Assembly (NCBI RefSeq): GCF_009017415.1
Contig: NC_092403.1
Location: 1,550,001 to 1,614,000 of the forward strand
DNA: 64,000 bases
Direction: 5' to 3'
Source: Aspergillus flavus
Lineage: Eukaryota; Ascomycota; Eurotiomycetes; Eurotiales; Aspergillaceae
Shown here: positions 34,606-47,740 of the stretch, piece by piece
Layout: each line of letters opens with the position of its first letter
Numbering within the stretch: the first letter of the stretch is position 1
The notes under the pieces: model-generated
What the model was told of the DNA's origin: nothing
The model's input: the letters and a program-made list of their open reading frames with translations, nothing else
The model's database searches: none
Program-made: the position numbers and the translations under genes

Positions 34606-36395
34606 TCGACCTGGTTGGGTCTATGGTCTAGGGTAGGGTTAGCTTCTGTGTCAGCAGCGGACGAAATAGGAAATGTATGAGTACGCCCTAAGCCCCACGC
34701 CCTAGATTCCAAGGCCAACCCAATGAGATTTACTCTATGAAAGATCCTATGGTTTTAGTATACCTACCTCTCATTGCACCCGTATCTTTACAACATGATA
34801 ATATAGTGGCTTATAACTTCCAGCCTCAAACAACATGCAAAGGAAATATACAGTTTTCGGTCACGATAACTACGAAAGGAGGAGATGATCAGTCCGAGTC
34901 GTGCTGAAGAGTTGGAGAAAATCAAGTTTTCATGCAACCTTCCCGCACTCCATTGAACGGAACATATCCTGTCTTTCGTCAGACCTTCTACGCGTTTTGG
35001 GACGAACTTGTTGTTCTGCGGAGCTTAATCATTCAACAGCAAGGATTCGAACACGATATTACCTGCGTTGAACCCGACCTTTGATCTGAGCAACCTGCTG
35101 CTTTGGCCCGCATTGGTTATGGGTTACAGAATGTGGAAGGCATTAAGGTACCCTAGAATTCATCTGTAGCCTTGAGGAAGGCACATCGGGTGTCGTTGTG
35201 AGGCACTTCAACAGGCCAAGGAAGGGAATGTAGAAGTTTGTTACAAGGGAAGTAGTAGAGCTTATTTAAGATATGTCTTGATGTCCGTTAATCTGTCGAG
35301 GTAGTAGCGTTGTCATTTTGATGGGGCAAATTCTAGGCGCAGACTACACCTCCCCTGTCGACATGAGGCTTTAACTAGGGCCATTCGCATTGTAGCCAAT
35401 GTGCTTAGTTCGAAGGAAGTACGAATTATGTCTTAATCATCATCGCAGCAGAGATAGACATAATCATGACTTATCTGATTTCTCTAATGGTTAGAGTATC
35501 TGCTCAAATAGCTCTAGCACTGCATCTTGAAAGAGTGCACACGATATTGGTGTCTCGCAGTCACAGCTTGCAATGCACCACGAGGATCTTCCCGGGTGCT
35601 GAGAAGAATTGTTTCATCCAAACCATATGGTTTACAAGGCAGTACTCACTTCATTGTGCATGAAGGTACCGTGCTCCCAGCAGATGAAGTGTAGCTGAAG
35701 CTTAAGGTTACAATTAAGTATTTTGATGCGCCGGTGTAATTATCTTCAGCCTTCCAGAAAGCTAAGATGAAGGACATATTATATAGAGCATTACCCGGAT
35801 CACATATAAACGCATATTTATAGTGTTGCCATGGCTCACAGTAGATTATTCTGATGATTACCTGCTCTAACCTTGAAAAGGACTATAAGTAGCTAGAGGG
35901 TGTCATGTAACCCGACATTACAAGTTTCTCCGCCCCATATCTGGACTTCCAAGTTATTTATAACTTAATATGGTAACAAGAACTCGAGAAAGCTGGGAAA
36001 TAAGAAGATGCAGCATTCTCGACTCGGGTGATCTCTGATAGATGCGACATGCCAACTATACCTCTGACTACCTTGGTACGCTGTAAGTTACCAGAAGAAG
36101 TCATTTTATCTCGGTCATACCGAGGATCACTACCAAGCATATTTGATCAATTCCAGGCTTATACTACAACTACAGATAATGTTATTCAAGGCTTTTAGCG
36201 CTTGGTCACACTAGAACTAGCACACGGTCGCTGTATGATTTGAATATTACCCGTTTTAAGCGCTATTTGATATGTTAGTTTAAAGTTAGGATTCCGTGTT
36301 CGCTAATGGGAGGTAGCTTCTAGACAATATCTCAACCCCCGGGCACAACACATTGTGACTTTTATCATCCGGCTCTAGTAGTTCATCTGTGCAAG
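34606..36395. other. Intergenic, no gene seen
   Basis: 1.8 kb AT-rich region without a recognisable gene, RNA or repeat. Confidence 0.5.
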
Positions 36396-37755
36396 ATGTT
36401 CTCCACTGCAGCCTCTCCAAGTACGATCATTCAACAGCTCGAGAAGGTGGTGGAAAATCCAGAACTGTACAGGAGCCATCGCCACGAGATTATTTCCCTT
36501 GCAAATCGCGTTGAAGTCGAGCTGCAGAGTCCCTTCGCACTTTTCCAAGGTATAGTGCACGCGGTCAGTATCCTAGTTGAGCTTATCCCTGAGACTTACT
36601 AAACATGCATTAGGCAATGCCTATAGTAGCGGTACATGTATGCCAGCAACACAGGATCCTTCATATGATGCAGGAAAACGCCGAAAAGGGACACCCAGCG
36701 ACGAGTACGGCAGCATTGGCTGAAGATACAGGCATCAATGAGCATAAATTAGAGGCAGTGCTGGAATTCATGGCAGCTAGGCATCTTGTGGATCACATTT
36801 CTTACAAAGAGTTCGCTCCCAATAAGCTAACTCGTCTGCTTCTTACACCTCTTTTCATGGACGGTGTCCTATTGTAGTATGCTTTCCCCTCCAGTCTTCC
36901 TTTCTTACTTCTCTCAGCACACTGATAAGCTTGAAACCTGCAGCCATGATCATTTTACCCCGTCCTTCACAGCGTTGAATTCATTCTTGTCCTCTCCCGG
37001 ACAACGGTCAACCGCTTTTCAACTCGCTCACAACACGTCGGGCGGGATCTACGACATGCAGCAAGCTCACCCGGAGATGGCCAGAGCTTTTTAAAACTAC
37101 CTACAGCTAGAACACTCATATCTGCCCAGTTGGCTCAATGTTGTCGACTTCCAAAGCGAGTTCGCAGAGAACACATGCACGGATACGGTATTGTTTGTAG
37201 ATGTAGGGGGTGGAAATGGCCAGCAGTGTGTGAATCTACTGACTGAATATCCAAACATGAAAGGGCGAGTCATCCTTCAGGACACTCCATCCGTGGTACA
37301 GGATGCACTTCCACATAACCGCGTAGAAAGAATGACTATTTTACGGAGCAACCGGTGAAATGTGAGATGCGGTATCCCTGGAAAAGGAGACGTGGATTAT
37401 GGCTAACTGATATACCTCATCGACTCACATTACAGGTGCAAAGGCTTATCACTTCCGACAAATCTTTCACAACAACGATGACGACGCGTGCATTCGCATT
37501 CTCGAGGCTCTTATTCCTGCCATGAGCTCGTCCTCTACACTTTTCATAAATGAGAATGTACTACCAGACGAAGAACCGTCTACAAAATATAGGGCCAGCC
37601 TTTCTATGACAATGATGGCCTTGTTCAATACCTACGAAAGACGGGAGAGGGATTGGCACCAGCTCCTAGGTAAGGTTGGCCTTACGGTAAAGGAGACTAG
37701 AAGATTTAGCCGGCACGGGGATAGTATCCTTATGGCAGTGAAGATAGAGTACTAG
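36396..37755 (+). pseudogene. O-methyltransferase pseudogene (plant-type, COMT-like)
   Basis: The full length of a class II O-methyltransferase can be followed. First comes a dimerisation start (36396 onward), then a winged-helix part (ALAEDTGINEHKLEAVLEFMAARHLV). HDHFTPSF and the SAM-binding LFVDVGGGNGQQ follow, then YHFRQIFHNNDD with the catalytic-base region. The C-terminus ends at 37755 (SILMAVKIEY). The gene is broken at two places: a TAA after MARAF at 37092-37094, and a frameshift near 37332 between NRVERM and DYFTEQPVK. Introns look normal. It probably belonged to the cluster before decay. Confidence 0.8.
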
Positions 37756-38985
37756 GTTAAGCATGAGAGTTTCGAAGTGGATTCAGAAACTCACAATGAT
37801 TTCTCTCTCTGTTTCTGGATGTCTCTATTGGTATTAGTTCTTCGTGGAACATAGAACAAGTCACACGCACGGATTTCACTACGAATGCACTAAGCCTCTA
37901 TGACAAAGGTCAGGTTCGTAGCTCTAGTATTTGCATCTGTTCCTAAGATACCCCTGTTTTCTGGGTAGTTCTAAGCATACATGGTGCGGCTTACATTCGT
38001 TCTTCAGGACTACGGTTGATCTAACAGTGTCGATCCATGACATACATAATTACGTATGAATTAATATTTCGTTAAACTACATGCCACTAAACTACTCGTC
38101 TAAAAAATTGGCTTAATATAAACTATCATATATAACCGAACACGGTGGAGAAACATCCCGTTCCTCATCGGGAAATAAACGGCTCGCGTCTCAGCCGGCA
38201 ACTGTTGCTAGCCGGGACCTCGTACACAGTGCCCTTGGGCAATGCAAAGATTTTAAGCGAGCTTTCTAGATTGATTAAACGTACATGATTCATGGAATGG
38301 GACTGAAACCTGTCCACATGGTTTAGCTTCTTTCACAAATGTCGTATGACGAGGGATCGGCCAGACGTCAGTGGAGACCATTACGAATGCCACGCGGTGG
38401 AAGTTGCCGATCACCACTCCTAGTAATCCCAACCAGTCGGATAATAAATCCGACCGTTGGGATATTCGGTTATAACCATGCATGGACTTTGAGACCCTGT
38501 ATAATTGTAAACGTCTGACTATTGCTAAAGTAGGGGGGTTGGTCTAGTACGATGTGGAGACCAAATGCGGGTTTTCCTTTTCCCGGAATAAATAGAGCTG
38601 TATTATCATTATCGAATGTAGTACAGAGTATTATACAATAGTAAATTGCTGAAGCTCACGGTATAGCACTGTGTGTTCGCGATAGTTGCCGAACGTGGCT
38701 CAATTGCATAGTCTGGGCAACTTTCCAAAGCGCTGTAGAGCGAGTAGAGCCTGTGATAGTTGTCGCAGGACTATTCTCGGACAAGGGGTAAGTATTACTA
38801 TTGCTACTAATGATAGTCGAAGCTTTTTGAATAGCTAGGGAATGCAAATACCAACATTGGGTCTCTATTTCTATTCGTGAGATCGTTTGGCATGGCAATT
38901 ATGTTATCCATGCATGTATCTATACAGGTTTCTATTTTATGAAAATTCGTACATAAGAAAAAAGGGAAAGGAGAGAAAGAACGAC
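37756..38985. other. Intergenic, no gene seen
   Basis: 1.2 kb between the broken methyltransferase and the receptor gene, both 3' ends facing each other. No coding or RNA signal recognised. Confidence 0.5.
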
Positions 38986-40439
38986 TCAATGATCGGGGTT
39001 TGGAGAGTGATGCACCGTATATTCCACATCCTTCTTGATGATCATCTTAGTACTGCCCTCGCTCCCGATACTGTTTCGTTCATCACGATCTGAATGGGCC
39101 CCCGTCGATGAGCCAGGTTGAGCAGAGGTAACTGTCGTCTCTCCGGCTCCAACCTTCGGCCGGAATAGGTCTGGCTCGGGTGCAGCAACGGATCGGTTTT
39201 GAAGCGACTGTAGTGCGTAGCTGCCTTGGTTGCTGCGACCACGGTCTGACGCGTAGGGGTAACTTGTGCTGAGGTTGGACTCGCCGGCGGTACCGTAGGA
39301 CGTCGTGACGGCATTCATGAATGGTCGAAGACAGAAGGCTGTGCAGGCAATTAAGGAGTAGTTCAGGGCGATTTGCGTCCAGGTGTAATGGCTAATGGCA
39401 TCGAAGGTAGGATTCCGAGAGGAAGTGAATGATTGAAACTCAGAGAGCCGCACAGCTTCAAAGGCAACAAGCCTAAGGATCATTTGGATTAGTATTGGTG
39501 TGGCAGAGCTCAGTGGACAGGTTCGACAGCATGGGATACATACGGAATTCTGGAGGCGAAGGCCACCATGATCACTAACTTTGGCTTGATAGCCATTTGG
39601 AGCCCGTATATTAAGACTACCGAGAAGATGAATAATGCGATTTCGGTACTGATGTCAATCGCCGTGATGAATTGCCATCGTGCAAACTATGTTGTTGTTA
39701 GCATTACTGACGTCCATCAATGCTGCGTACCCTTGAATTGGGTGATATACGTACCAGGCTGGTGCAATGCTCTCTAGGAGTCACCCACGGTTTATTAAGT
39801 GAGCAGTCGACCGTGATCACAAGGACGGAGATAACGATTCCTGCTGTTGTGAAGGCGAGGATTCCCCAGAGGGTATTTTTGTGTCTTCTCCGAGGCGTCA
39901 ATCGTGAATAAATGGCCACGACGCAGCATCTTGAAAGGTACAAGGTGATGAGGTAAAAAACGTCGCTCGCGACAACGGACTGAGGAAGTATCAGATAACT
40001 TTTTTCTGGAGACTTTGTGTGGTATCGAAGAGCAAAAAAGTAGACTTACATTTTGAATACTCCTAACGACATGATCGTCGAGGAGGTGGATCGCCGTTCC
40101 GAATCCGATGGATGCGGCATGAAAAACAATAATTGACTCCACAACCGCAGAAACCTGAATTTATGGGATAAGCAAAGGTGGATTTGAAGTGCCTTATGAC
40201 AAGTGCCCAAATTCACAAGGCACGATGTGGTGAACTGCACTTACAGTCGCCCCAAGAAGAATCACATCGTCGATGCCGAACGGAGGACTAAGCAAGAACC
40301 GGACGTAGAGCCGGATTAACAGACACACCAACGACAGCACCAGACAAATAGCGGACACTATGATGATAATTCCCGCATGGTGGTCACCGTCAACCGTTTC
40401 GAATGGCGGTGATTGACCAGGAGGTACTTTGATAGCCAT
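38986..40439 (-). CDS. PTH11-like rhodopsin-domain integral membrane protein
   Basis: Five exons: 40245-40439, 40050-40154, 39755-39979, 39544-39686 and 38986-39472, giving 384 residues. About seven hydrophobic segments are visible from residue 23 to about 275. They include IIIIVSAICLVLSLVCLLIR, the conserved FGIDDVILLGA turn, a CS.NKPW extracellular loop, and FITAIDISTEIALF. A hydrophilic Ser/Gln-rich C-terminal tail of about 110 residues follows. This is the fungal rhodopsin-like (SAT4/DUF3433-type) family of orphan receptors, placed in the plasma membrane. The ligand is unknown. No link to the neighbouring cluster is evident. Confidence 0.85.
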
Positions 40440-42451
40440 TATCTTCCAATGGCCGTACTGTCTAGATCAAACGCGCCATGGGAGCCGGCGTTGAATGATG
40501 CAGGTGTAAAAAGTGGCCACCGACAAGGGTGGAAGCTGAGGAAAACAAAAAAAAAAAGTACGACAAGGATTCGGGTCAATGATTGATATGTATATTGACC
40601 AACGTTAGTCTTCTGCATCAGGAGACTTAAAACTGCTCTAGCAGGGTAGCGATCGTGGGAGCCTGCGTGTCCCATATGATATGCAATAGACTCGCCTGAA
40701 CCATAGACCTGGTACTGGCGCTACCACATGAGTAGCCTGTTGGTGCGTGCCCTTTGGGCCAGGGGACTATAGAAATTGATTGAGACTCAGTGCATTTTCG
40801 AGTCTCAGGTTACTTTTCTGTCTATGGTCGGGCCCGATCTGGACCCGTAAGCCCGATCTTTGATTTGATTTTAACACGTTAGGGCTTAACGAAGTCGGCA
40901 TATTGTAGAATAATCCCTGCAAAGGACTCCATCGTTGCATTAGACTCCAAATTGTTCCGTAAGTGCCGTAGAATCCTGTTACACTTGCTAGTGAGCTGAT
41001 AACAGATCTTTAAGGTTTCAACTATTCCAGCAGGGCTATGCAGACGATGGTCTGCTAATCTCTATGACTGTCACCCCAGGTGAAGCTCATGCTATGCCAG
41101 AATCTACCAGTGTAGAAGTCCAAACAAGGCTCAGCCACCTAATCGCGCACACTCAAAATCGTACGATCCAGCACATTCTATGAACTTTAACTGGTACCTG
41201 AAGCAACGCAACCGCCACGAACTGGCCCAGCATCTCCTTAATTAAAGTTTGATCTTTACTCCAAGTAGGCTCTTCCGCCCCATCCGAGTATTCAACTGTT
41301 AACATGCAAACCAAGATTCCGTCCAATCGGGGCTCCCAGGGTTACAAGTCGAGTCTGAACTTATGACAAATTTGACATCAGCGGCAACTCCGGCGCACAT
41401 ATGGGTCCCCTTTGGCCCCCAGGCCGTAGCAGTTGGAGGTGAACTAGTGACGCGTTAGGTGCAGAGGTAATATGTGGTAGTAATCCCGAACTATTGCTTC
41501 CCCGTCCCGTCGTATTTCTTATTGCTTTGTTTCAGATTACTAAAAACATATGTTCGTTAGGGGTTGAGGATGTGGTGTTCCAACACTGACTCGTCCTCGT
41601 CCAAAGAAGGGGGGGTGGTGTTGAGGCTTGACTGACCACAAAATCCTGCACGAACGAATAAACCTCGGCAAATTGGACTGGATCTTCAATCATAATGCTG
41701 TAGTCCTCGAAAAAATTTTCATTCGTGGAATATGAGTTCATATCGAGGTGGATTCCACAATTCATCGACAGACATAAGCTGAGCTCGAAAACAACCAAAA
41801 CCCAGACCCACTATTCTTAGGGCAATGCACGTGCCAAGCCGCTATACAGAGTATGTCATATGAAATGTTATTAACGCTAATATAATAGATTGCTGTACGC
41901 ACGCTACTGATGCAGCTAATTGAGTATTTGGTAATGACCTTGTTCTTTGTTATTCAACAAGGGGAAAAGGGCCATTGCCTCGTAATGCACACTTGATCTA
42001 CCCTACATGCGCTTACTGCTTATCCCCGTCCACAGTTGTCCTTCCCTTTACAGGTATCTCCACTACGGGATCGGCACTCCCGCCAAGAAGGCTTCGTAAT
42101 AAGCTTCGAGCGGACCCTGACTATCGAGATTCCTGTCTTCTGAGTGATCTGGCTCTGGGTAAGAGCACGATGGATGTGGGGGGTTGTCGGTGGAGCTACG
42201 GTGGGCCTTCCAGTTGGTTTGGCCTGATTATTCGCTAGAACCCAGAGACGGTGACTATCACGTTGCACTGTGCAGCAAGGTCCTTGAGGGGCCGAAGTTT
42301 AGCAGATTTTTTTTTTCTCTTTAAAAAAAAGAAAAGGGAGACACAAGGGGAAAAAGCTGCGGGACAACAACTCGATACAAAAATCTTCTCCTATTCTATC
42401 TATTGCCTATTAGAATTAGTTGGTGCTAACCATAGTAAAAAGTATATAACC
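40440..42451. other. Intergenic, no gene seen
   Basis: Two kilobases without a convincing gene. Open frames near 41532-41798 and 41975-42268 show no domain. An A/T homopolymer patch lies at 42308-42331. Confidence 0.5.
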
Positions 42452-44378
42452 TCAAATGTCACGCTTAACCAGTGCAACGGGAGGAATATAGACGTGCCGG
42501 CCGCGGAAGATGTAGTATAGAATGGCAATAATCATAATGCCACCGTACATCACCACGCACCAGTTCATCGATTCTCGGTCGACTGTCGAGGTCAAGGGAA
42601 AGAAAGCGAACACAAACACCGGGACCAAGAAACACAAGGCACCGATGTTAATGGCCATTCCAAATCGACCCAGGCTCCACCGGCGAGGTGGAAGGGGCTC
42701 GCCACGGATCCGCTTGAGCAGCACGCACCCAATCGTAATAACGTATGAAGACATAAGCGACCCGATCGTCAAGGTGACGATAGCCAAAAGGGCTGTTGTC
42801 GAACCGATGTTGATCAACGACAGGAGAACTGTTACCATAAGAGAGACCATCACCGCATTAAGCGGAATGTTCCACCCCGGAGTAACCTATATAGATCAGC
42901 ATCGATGGCCTGAGGCTGCCACCAGAGGGGGCGATTCCACTTACGTATCCAAAAAACCCGGAAAATGGAAGACCGCCATCTCGGGCAAAAGACCAAAGCT
43001 GCCGAGAGGCCGTGGCCAATTCCGTGATTGTACTCGCGGTGAGCGTAAGAACCAAGATCGCGGTCATGGTGTTCGTGCCGGGAAGACTATTGGTGGCATT
43101 ATAGAACACTTGAATAAATGGGTAGCCGGTGGGGGTTGCGAGGACCTCGTCGATATCACCCAAGGTGAAGCAGATCGTCACCAGCATGAGAAATCCCGCG
43201 CAGTCATTGATCAGAACGGAAGTGATCATAGCCTTTGGGAGGGTCTCTGATGCGTCTTTGATCTCTTCGGCTGGATACATTTAACCATATTAGCCGATCT
43301 CTCAAGCCCAACGAGAAAATGGTTCACTTACACATATGCACGGCGCAGTCATATCCAATTAGGGCGGTGATAGTAGTGGAAAATCCAACTAGCGTTGCTG
43401 TCCCAGCGCTGTTCCATCCACCACCGTTGTTAAACTCCGTGAAGACCTGCTGGGCGCTTCTGCGAGGAGCCAGAACCCAGAGAGGGATGATAATGGCAAA
43501 AAGCCCAACAACATGGAGGATAAGAATCAGGACTTCGACGAAAGGCAGTTTCTTGGCCAGGAAGGTATTGAACAAGATTCCGAAGAAGGTGATGGCAATC
43601 ACCAACAGCGTTCCATGCCAGCGCTCAAAGACATAATCCTCATGGTTAAGCACGATGAGACCCTGAATAATAGTTCCCGCAAGGAAGGCAATTGAGACAA
43701 TGGCACATTGCCAGCCCATAGCACACAGCCAGCCTAGTTATGCGAATAAGTCATATCGTCCGTGATCTGTGGAGCAAATATTCCTTACCGGTGATGTAGC
43801 TCAAGAATTTCTGGCAGCTACGGGGTGCGAATTCTGATACCCAATGGTATTGACCTCCAGATGTCGGGGCCCTGCGTATATCAATAAGCACCAGTGAAGT
43901 AGACGAAGGTCGGGGGACAATTACATCGAAGCCATTTCAGCCAAACTGAGAAAAACAAGCAGAAACCCACACGCGACGATAAGGAAACCCCAGATCAGGC
44001 CAGCGGTACCTCCATCGGTCAAACCTTGCTCGAGCAGTCTATAGGGTATAGTCAATATACAGATGAGTAAGGCTTTCAATACTCAAGAGACGTACGTCAA
44101 GATAACCTCCCATGTTGCGATCAATGTGCAACCAAAACCGACAATAGAGATAAACCGGAAATTCCTCTTCCATAAAGTAAGCGACAAACTGCAAGTTCGA
44201 TCAAGGCCAACAAAAGACATACACGTAACACCTGCTCTCTGCCTAGAGCACTCATGTCTGCCTGGTCCTTCACGGTACCCCGGTATTTGGCGGGCACAAA
44301 ATGACCTCCTTGCGCCGCTTCATCGCCATATGTGGTTGAGACTTGGGGGCCACCTTTGAGGCTGTTGAGCGAGACCAT
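42452..44378 (-). CDS. APC-family amino-acid/GABA-choline type permease
   Basis: Seven exons: 44223-44378, 44096-44166, 43925-44038, 43789-43871, 43332-43733, 42945-43270 and 42452-42886, giving 528 residues. About 12 membrane spans are present. Family blocks are RNFRFISIVGFGC, SLAEMASMAPTSGGQYHWVSEFAP, HMSEEIKDASETLPKAM, and SRQLWSFARDGGLPFS followed by VTPGWNIPLNAV. These place it in the ACT/UGA4-HNM1 group of fungal permeases that import GABA, choline or amino acids in symport with protons. Several blocks are rebuilt across introns, which supports the gene model. The substrate cannot be told from sequence. Confidence 0.92.
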
Positions 44379-45484
44379 ATTGGAGACAACGGCGCAATTA
44401 TTTGCGCATCAAGAACAATCGTAGTCTCTGGAAAGGATGGGTTCAGAACGACAGGGATGTGAAGAAAGAAACCGAGCGTTTAAACCTGAGGAGTTCTAAA
44501 TAAATTGGGTGTAAATTAAACTAGAAGGGAAAAACTAAAGAAACCAGATGAAACGAGCACGTTGAATCTAGTACTAGCAGATTTAGATGCGCCACTCCCT
44601 CGGAGATTTTCAAAGCCGGAACTGGTCCAGGGAGTTGGAGATTTGGAGTTCGTAAAAATCCCCTGATATCCGAGTCATCAACCGTGCTAATGCCGTTCTA
44701 GAAGCAATGTAGTATACTAAACGGCATTTAACACGCGACTGACTCGGGAACTGCTTCCACAATTAGATTTACCGGTAAGACATGCAGAGCTATAAACGAC
44801 GATGCAGAGGCAACAACGTTCAGGATTAGTTCCTTCATGGTTCTGCTCCGTACGAGGTTACATATGAATAATAGAAAATTGAAAAAAGAAAAAGAAAAAG
44901 ATCTAACTCAGTCCGCGTTCCATGGAAAGGCCAATCTAAGTGCAGTTCTTTTGATTGATATCCACTCGTAAAACGCCATTGCATCAGCCCATAAGCACAC
45001 TATCCCTTTAGTTCATCGCCAAACAGCCAACCGGATCTGGCAATGATCCCCATAGATTCTCCATACGAACCATCCAAAAGGGGATTTCGGCCCATCCCGT
45101 CATAGGCAGAACCAAACCTCGTCTTGATGACAATCTGGAACATTGACTGTGGGGGTTCAAAACAGACGTGGACTTTCTGCGCATGTTTCTGTTATGCAAA
45201 CTCTACGAGGCTGGAATGCAACCAAGCAGCATCACTAACCCCTCTCTCAAGCATTACCCCTTGTAGCCATAGTCATCAGGGTTCCTTGGCGTCAATTCTG
45301 CTTTAGTAATGTCGCCGATGATTGGCTGCTCGTCAGTGCTGGCCTGATTCTGGAGAACTTGATGCTCTGGACTTGCATCTCGTTGTCTGCACTCATGGAC
45401 GAGGTAGGGCTTCATAAGTCACGACTGATGGATCTTCACAAAGCCTAAGACTTCAACATTCAATACGTATCGCTTGCAGCAATC
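44379..45484. other. Divergent intergenic region
   Basis: 1.1 kb between the permease (minus) and the P450 (plus). No gene recognised. The minus-strand frame at 45008-45199 has no domain. Confidence 0.5.
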
Positions 45485-47058
45485 ATGACATCCGCTACCG
45501 CAATCGCGATCGGCATCCTTTTAGCGGCTTTTGTATACAAATATCTCGTTCATCCGTACTGTTTATCGCCAATCTCCAGCGTCCCCAACGCACATTTCAC
45601 ATCACCCATTTCAAATAGATGGATAGAAAAGCAACGCAATGCGGGCAAAGAAGTCCTTACCATCTACAACTTGCACCAAAAGCTCGGTCCTGTGGTCCGA
45701 TTGGGACCGGATGAACTGAGCGTGAATTCGCTTAGTGGCCTAAAGACAATCTACACGGGCGCATTCGAAAAGCACTCATTTTACAGCGACGTTTTTATCA
45801 ATTTTCAGACTCCTAATCTAGTTGGAATGATACACAACAATCCGCATGCTCGTCAGAAGCGCATGCTCAGCAGAATCTACTCCAAGTCGTATCTACAGGA
45901 GTCGCGGGATCTGCGCGATATCTCCAAGATTATTCTGTCCCAGAGACTGTTTCCAATTCTACGGCGTGTTGCCAAGTCTGGAGAGGCGATCAATGTGTTG
46001 CCTTTATTCCAAGCCGTGGGGATGGACTTCACGTCGTCTTACTTGTTCGGCACGAAGAATAGCACTACATACATCTTCCATCTTCCCGAGTGGCAACAAT
46101 GGTTGGAGGAATATGAGAAGTTCAAATACATGAGTGTACAGGATCGGTATATGGGCTTCATCGAAAGCTGGTGTCTTTCACTTTGCCGCAAAGTCGAGAA
46201 TAACGACCAGCCGAATGATGTACCTATCGCCACGAATGCAGTGGTCTATAACCAGCTTCGTCAATCGCTTGAGAAGGACCCGGACAGCCGACCCCTCGAG
46301 TTAGCTATTGCATCGGAAGTACTCGATCATCTTGTGGCAGGTCATGAAACTAGCGGAATCACCTTTACCTATATGATGTGGGAGCTCTCTCAACACCCAG
46401 AGCTGCAAGCCGAGTTGCGCCGAGAGCTCCTCACGCTGACACCGAATCTGAGATCCCTACCCATCTCAGACAATGCAGTGGACCTGCCATCTCTCCCTTC
46501 CCCATCAGCGATTGATGCTCTTCCCCTGCTAGATGCAGTCCTGCGAGAAACTCTTCGGTTACATTCCCCCGCTCCAGCGCCATTACCTCGCGTAACACCC
46601 GCCTCCCCGACCGGCGTATCAATTGAGGGCTACCACAATCTTCCTGCTGGCGTACGCGTGAGCTCCTCTTCGTATTCCCTGCATCGTATCGAAGAGGTTT
46701 ACCCTCAATCGTCGGATTGGCTCCCCGAGCGTTGGCTCAAGCCCGAACCCGGCAAGATTCACGATATGCGCCGACTGTTCTGGCCGTTTGGAAGTGGTGG
46801 GCGCATGTGCTTGGGTAGTAATTTTGCTCTGCAAGGTAGGTCAATCATGGCCTTCGGATGAATGATACGTATCCACTTCTACATAAACGGTACTAATTGG
46901 AGGGTATTACAGAAATCAAACTCGTGATGGCAGCGGTCTACACGAATTTTACAACTTCTATTGTTGACGACGAGGGCATTGAGCAGGACCATGCGTTCAT
47001 TTCCCTACCCACAGGGCGCAAGCTTATGTTGAGATTTACCCCTATAAAGGAGGCATGA
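45485..47058 (+). CDS. Cytochrome P450 monooxygenase
   Basis: Exons 45485-46835 and 46913-47058, giving 498 residues. An N-terminal membrane anchor (residues 3-22) is followed by the usual substrate-region blocks (GPVVRLGPDELSVNS, HARQKRMLSRIYSKSYL). The I-helix oxygen-binding motif is AGHETSG, the K-helix is ETLRLH (ExxR), PERW follows, and the heme loop is FGSGGRMCLG with its Cys ligand. All catalytic signatures are present, so it is probably active in the ER with a P450 reductase. It lies about 11 kb outside the compact sterol cluster. Whether it acts on the same product is open. Confidence 0.92.
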
Positions 47059-47740
47059 TCTGAAGCATGAGGGGTTAAAATGATTATGGATTCAATTATG
47101 ATTAGAGAAATGAGTGATGTCCTTTCTGTGTCTCGTGTAACCAGCCAGTAGCCGCCCACTACGACAATGATAGCTAATTTACCACGTTACGGTCTTGGTT
47201 GATGAGGATATGAAATAGGGGAATGACGATCCTCATCTGTTGTACACCCCGTATAAGAGAAGCAGGCATGCGGCACCATCAATCAAAGGTCTACCTTTGT
47301 CTTTGGGTGCCTAATGATGTCTTAGGACGCGTACGACATGTCTACACACTGGCCTACATGGGCCCTCGCTCAGAACTCTGGTCAGGTTGGCCGCAACCTG
47401 GCCTAAGCTCACAGGGCGGAAAGACCATTCCTTCGTGCTGTTCTCGTGGAACGTGGTCTCACGAAGTTTTACTGGTTAAGAAGACTTCAAAAAACTTGCT
47501 CTGCGTAGCTTTGAGGTTACTCCCAACTGATGTGGCCTAGGTTGTGTTTCTGACGTGTCAATGCATGACACGCAAGGCTGCCATATACCTCTGCCTCAAC
47601 TATACCCAATGCAATGCTATGTTTATGATAGAATTTTAAATTGTACAATGCCTCTCTCCTGTACATCGGAAGTACAACCGCTGTGTCTCTTAAAGTTTTC
47701 TCGGTATCTTGGTAACTACTTCTCCCCATAACTCGGCACG
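47059..47740. other. Intergenic, no gene seen
   Basis: 3' flank of the P450 and promoter of the CCCH gene. Nothing else recognised. Confidence 0.5.

Noticed and set aside
35466..35663. Possible tRNA-like sequence (TCTAATGGTTAGAGT)
   Set aside because: No acceptor or T stem can be paired around it.
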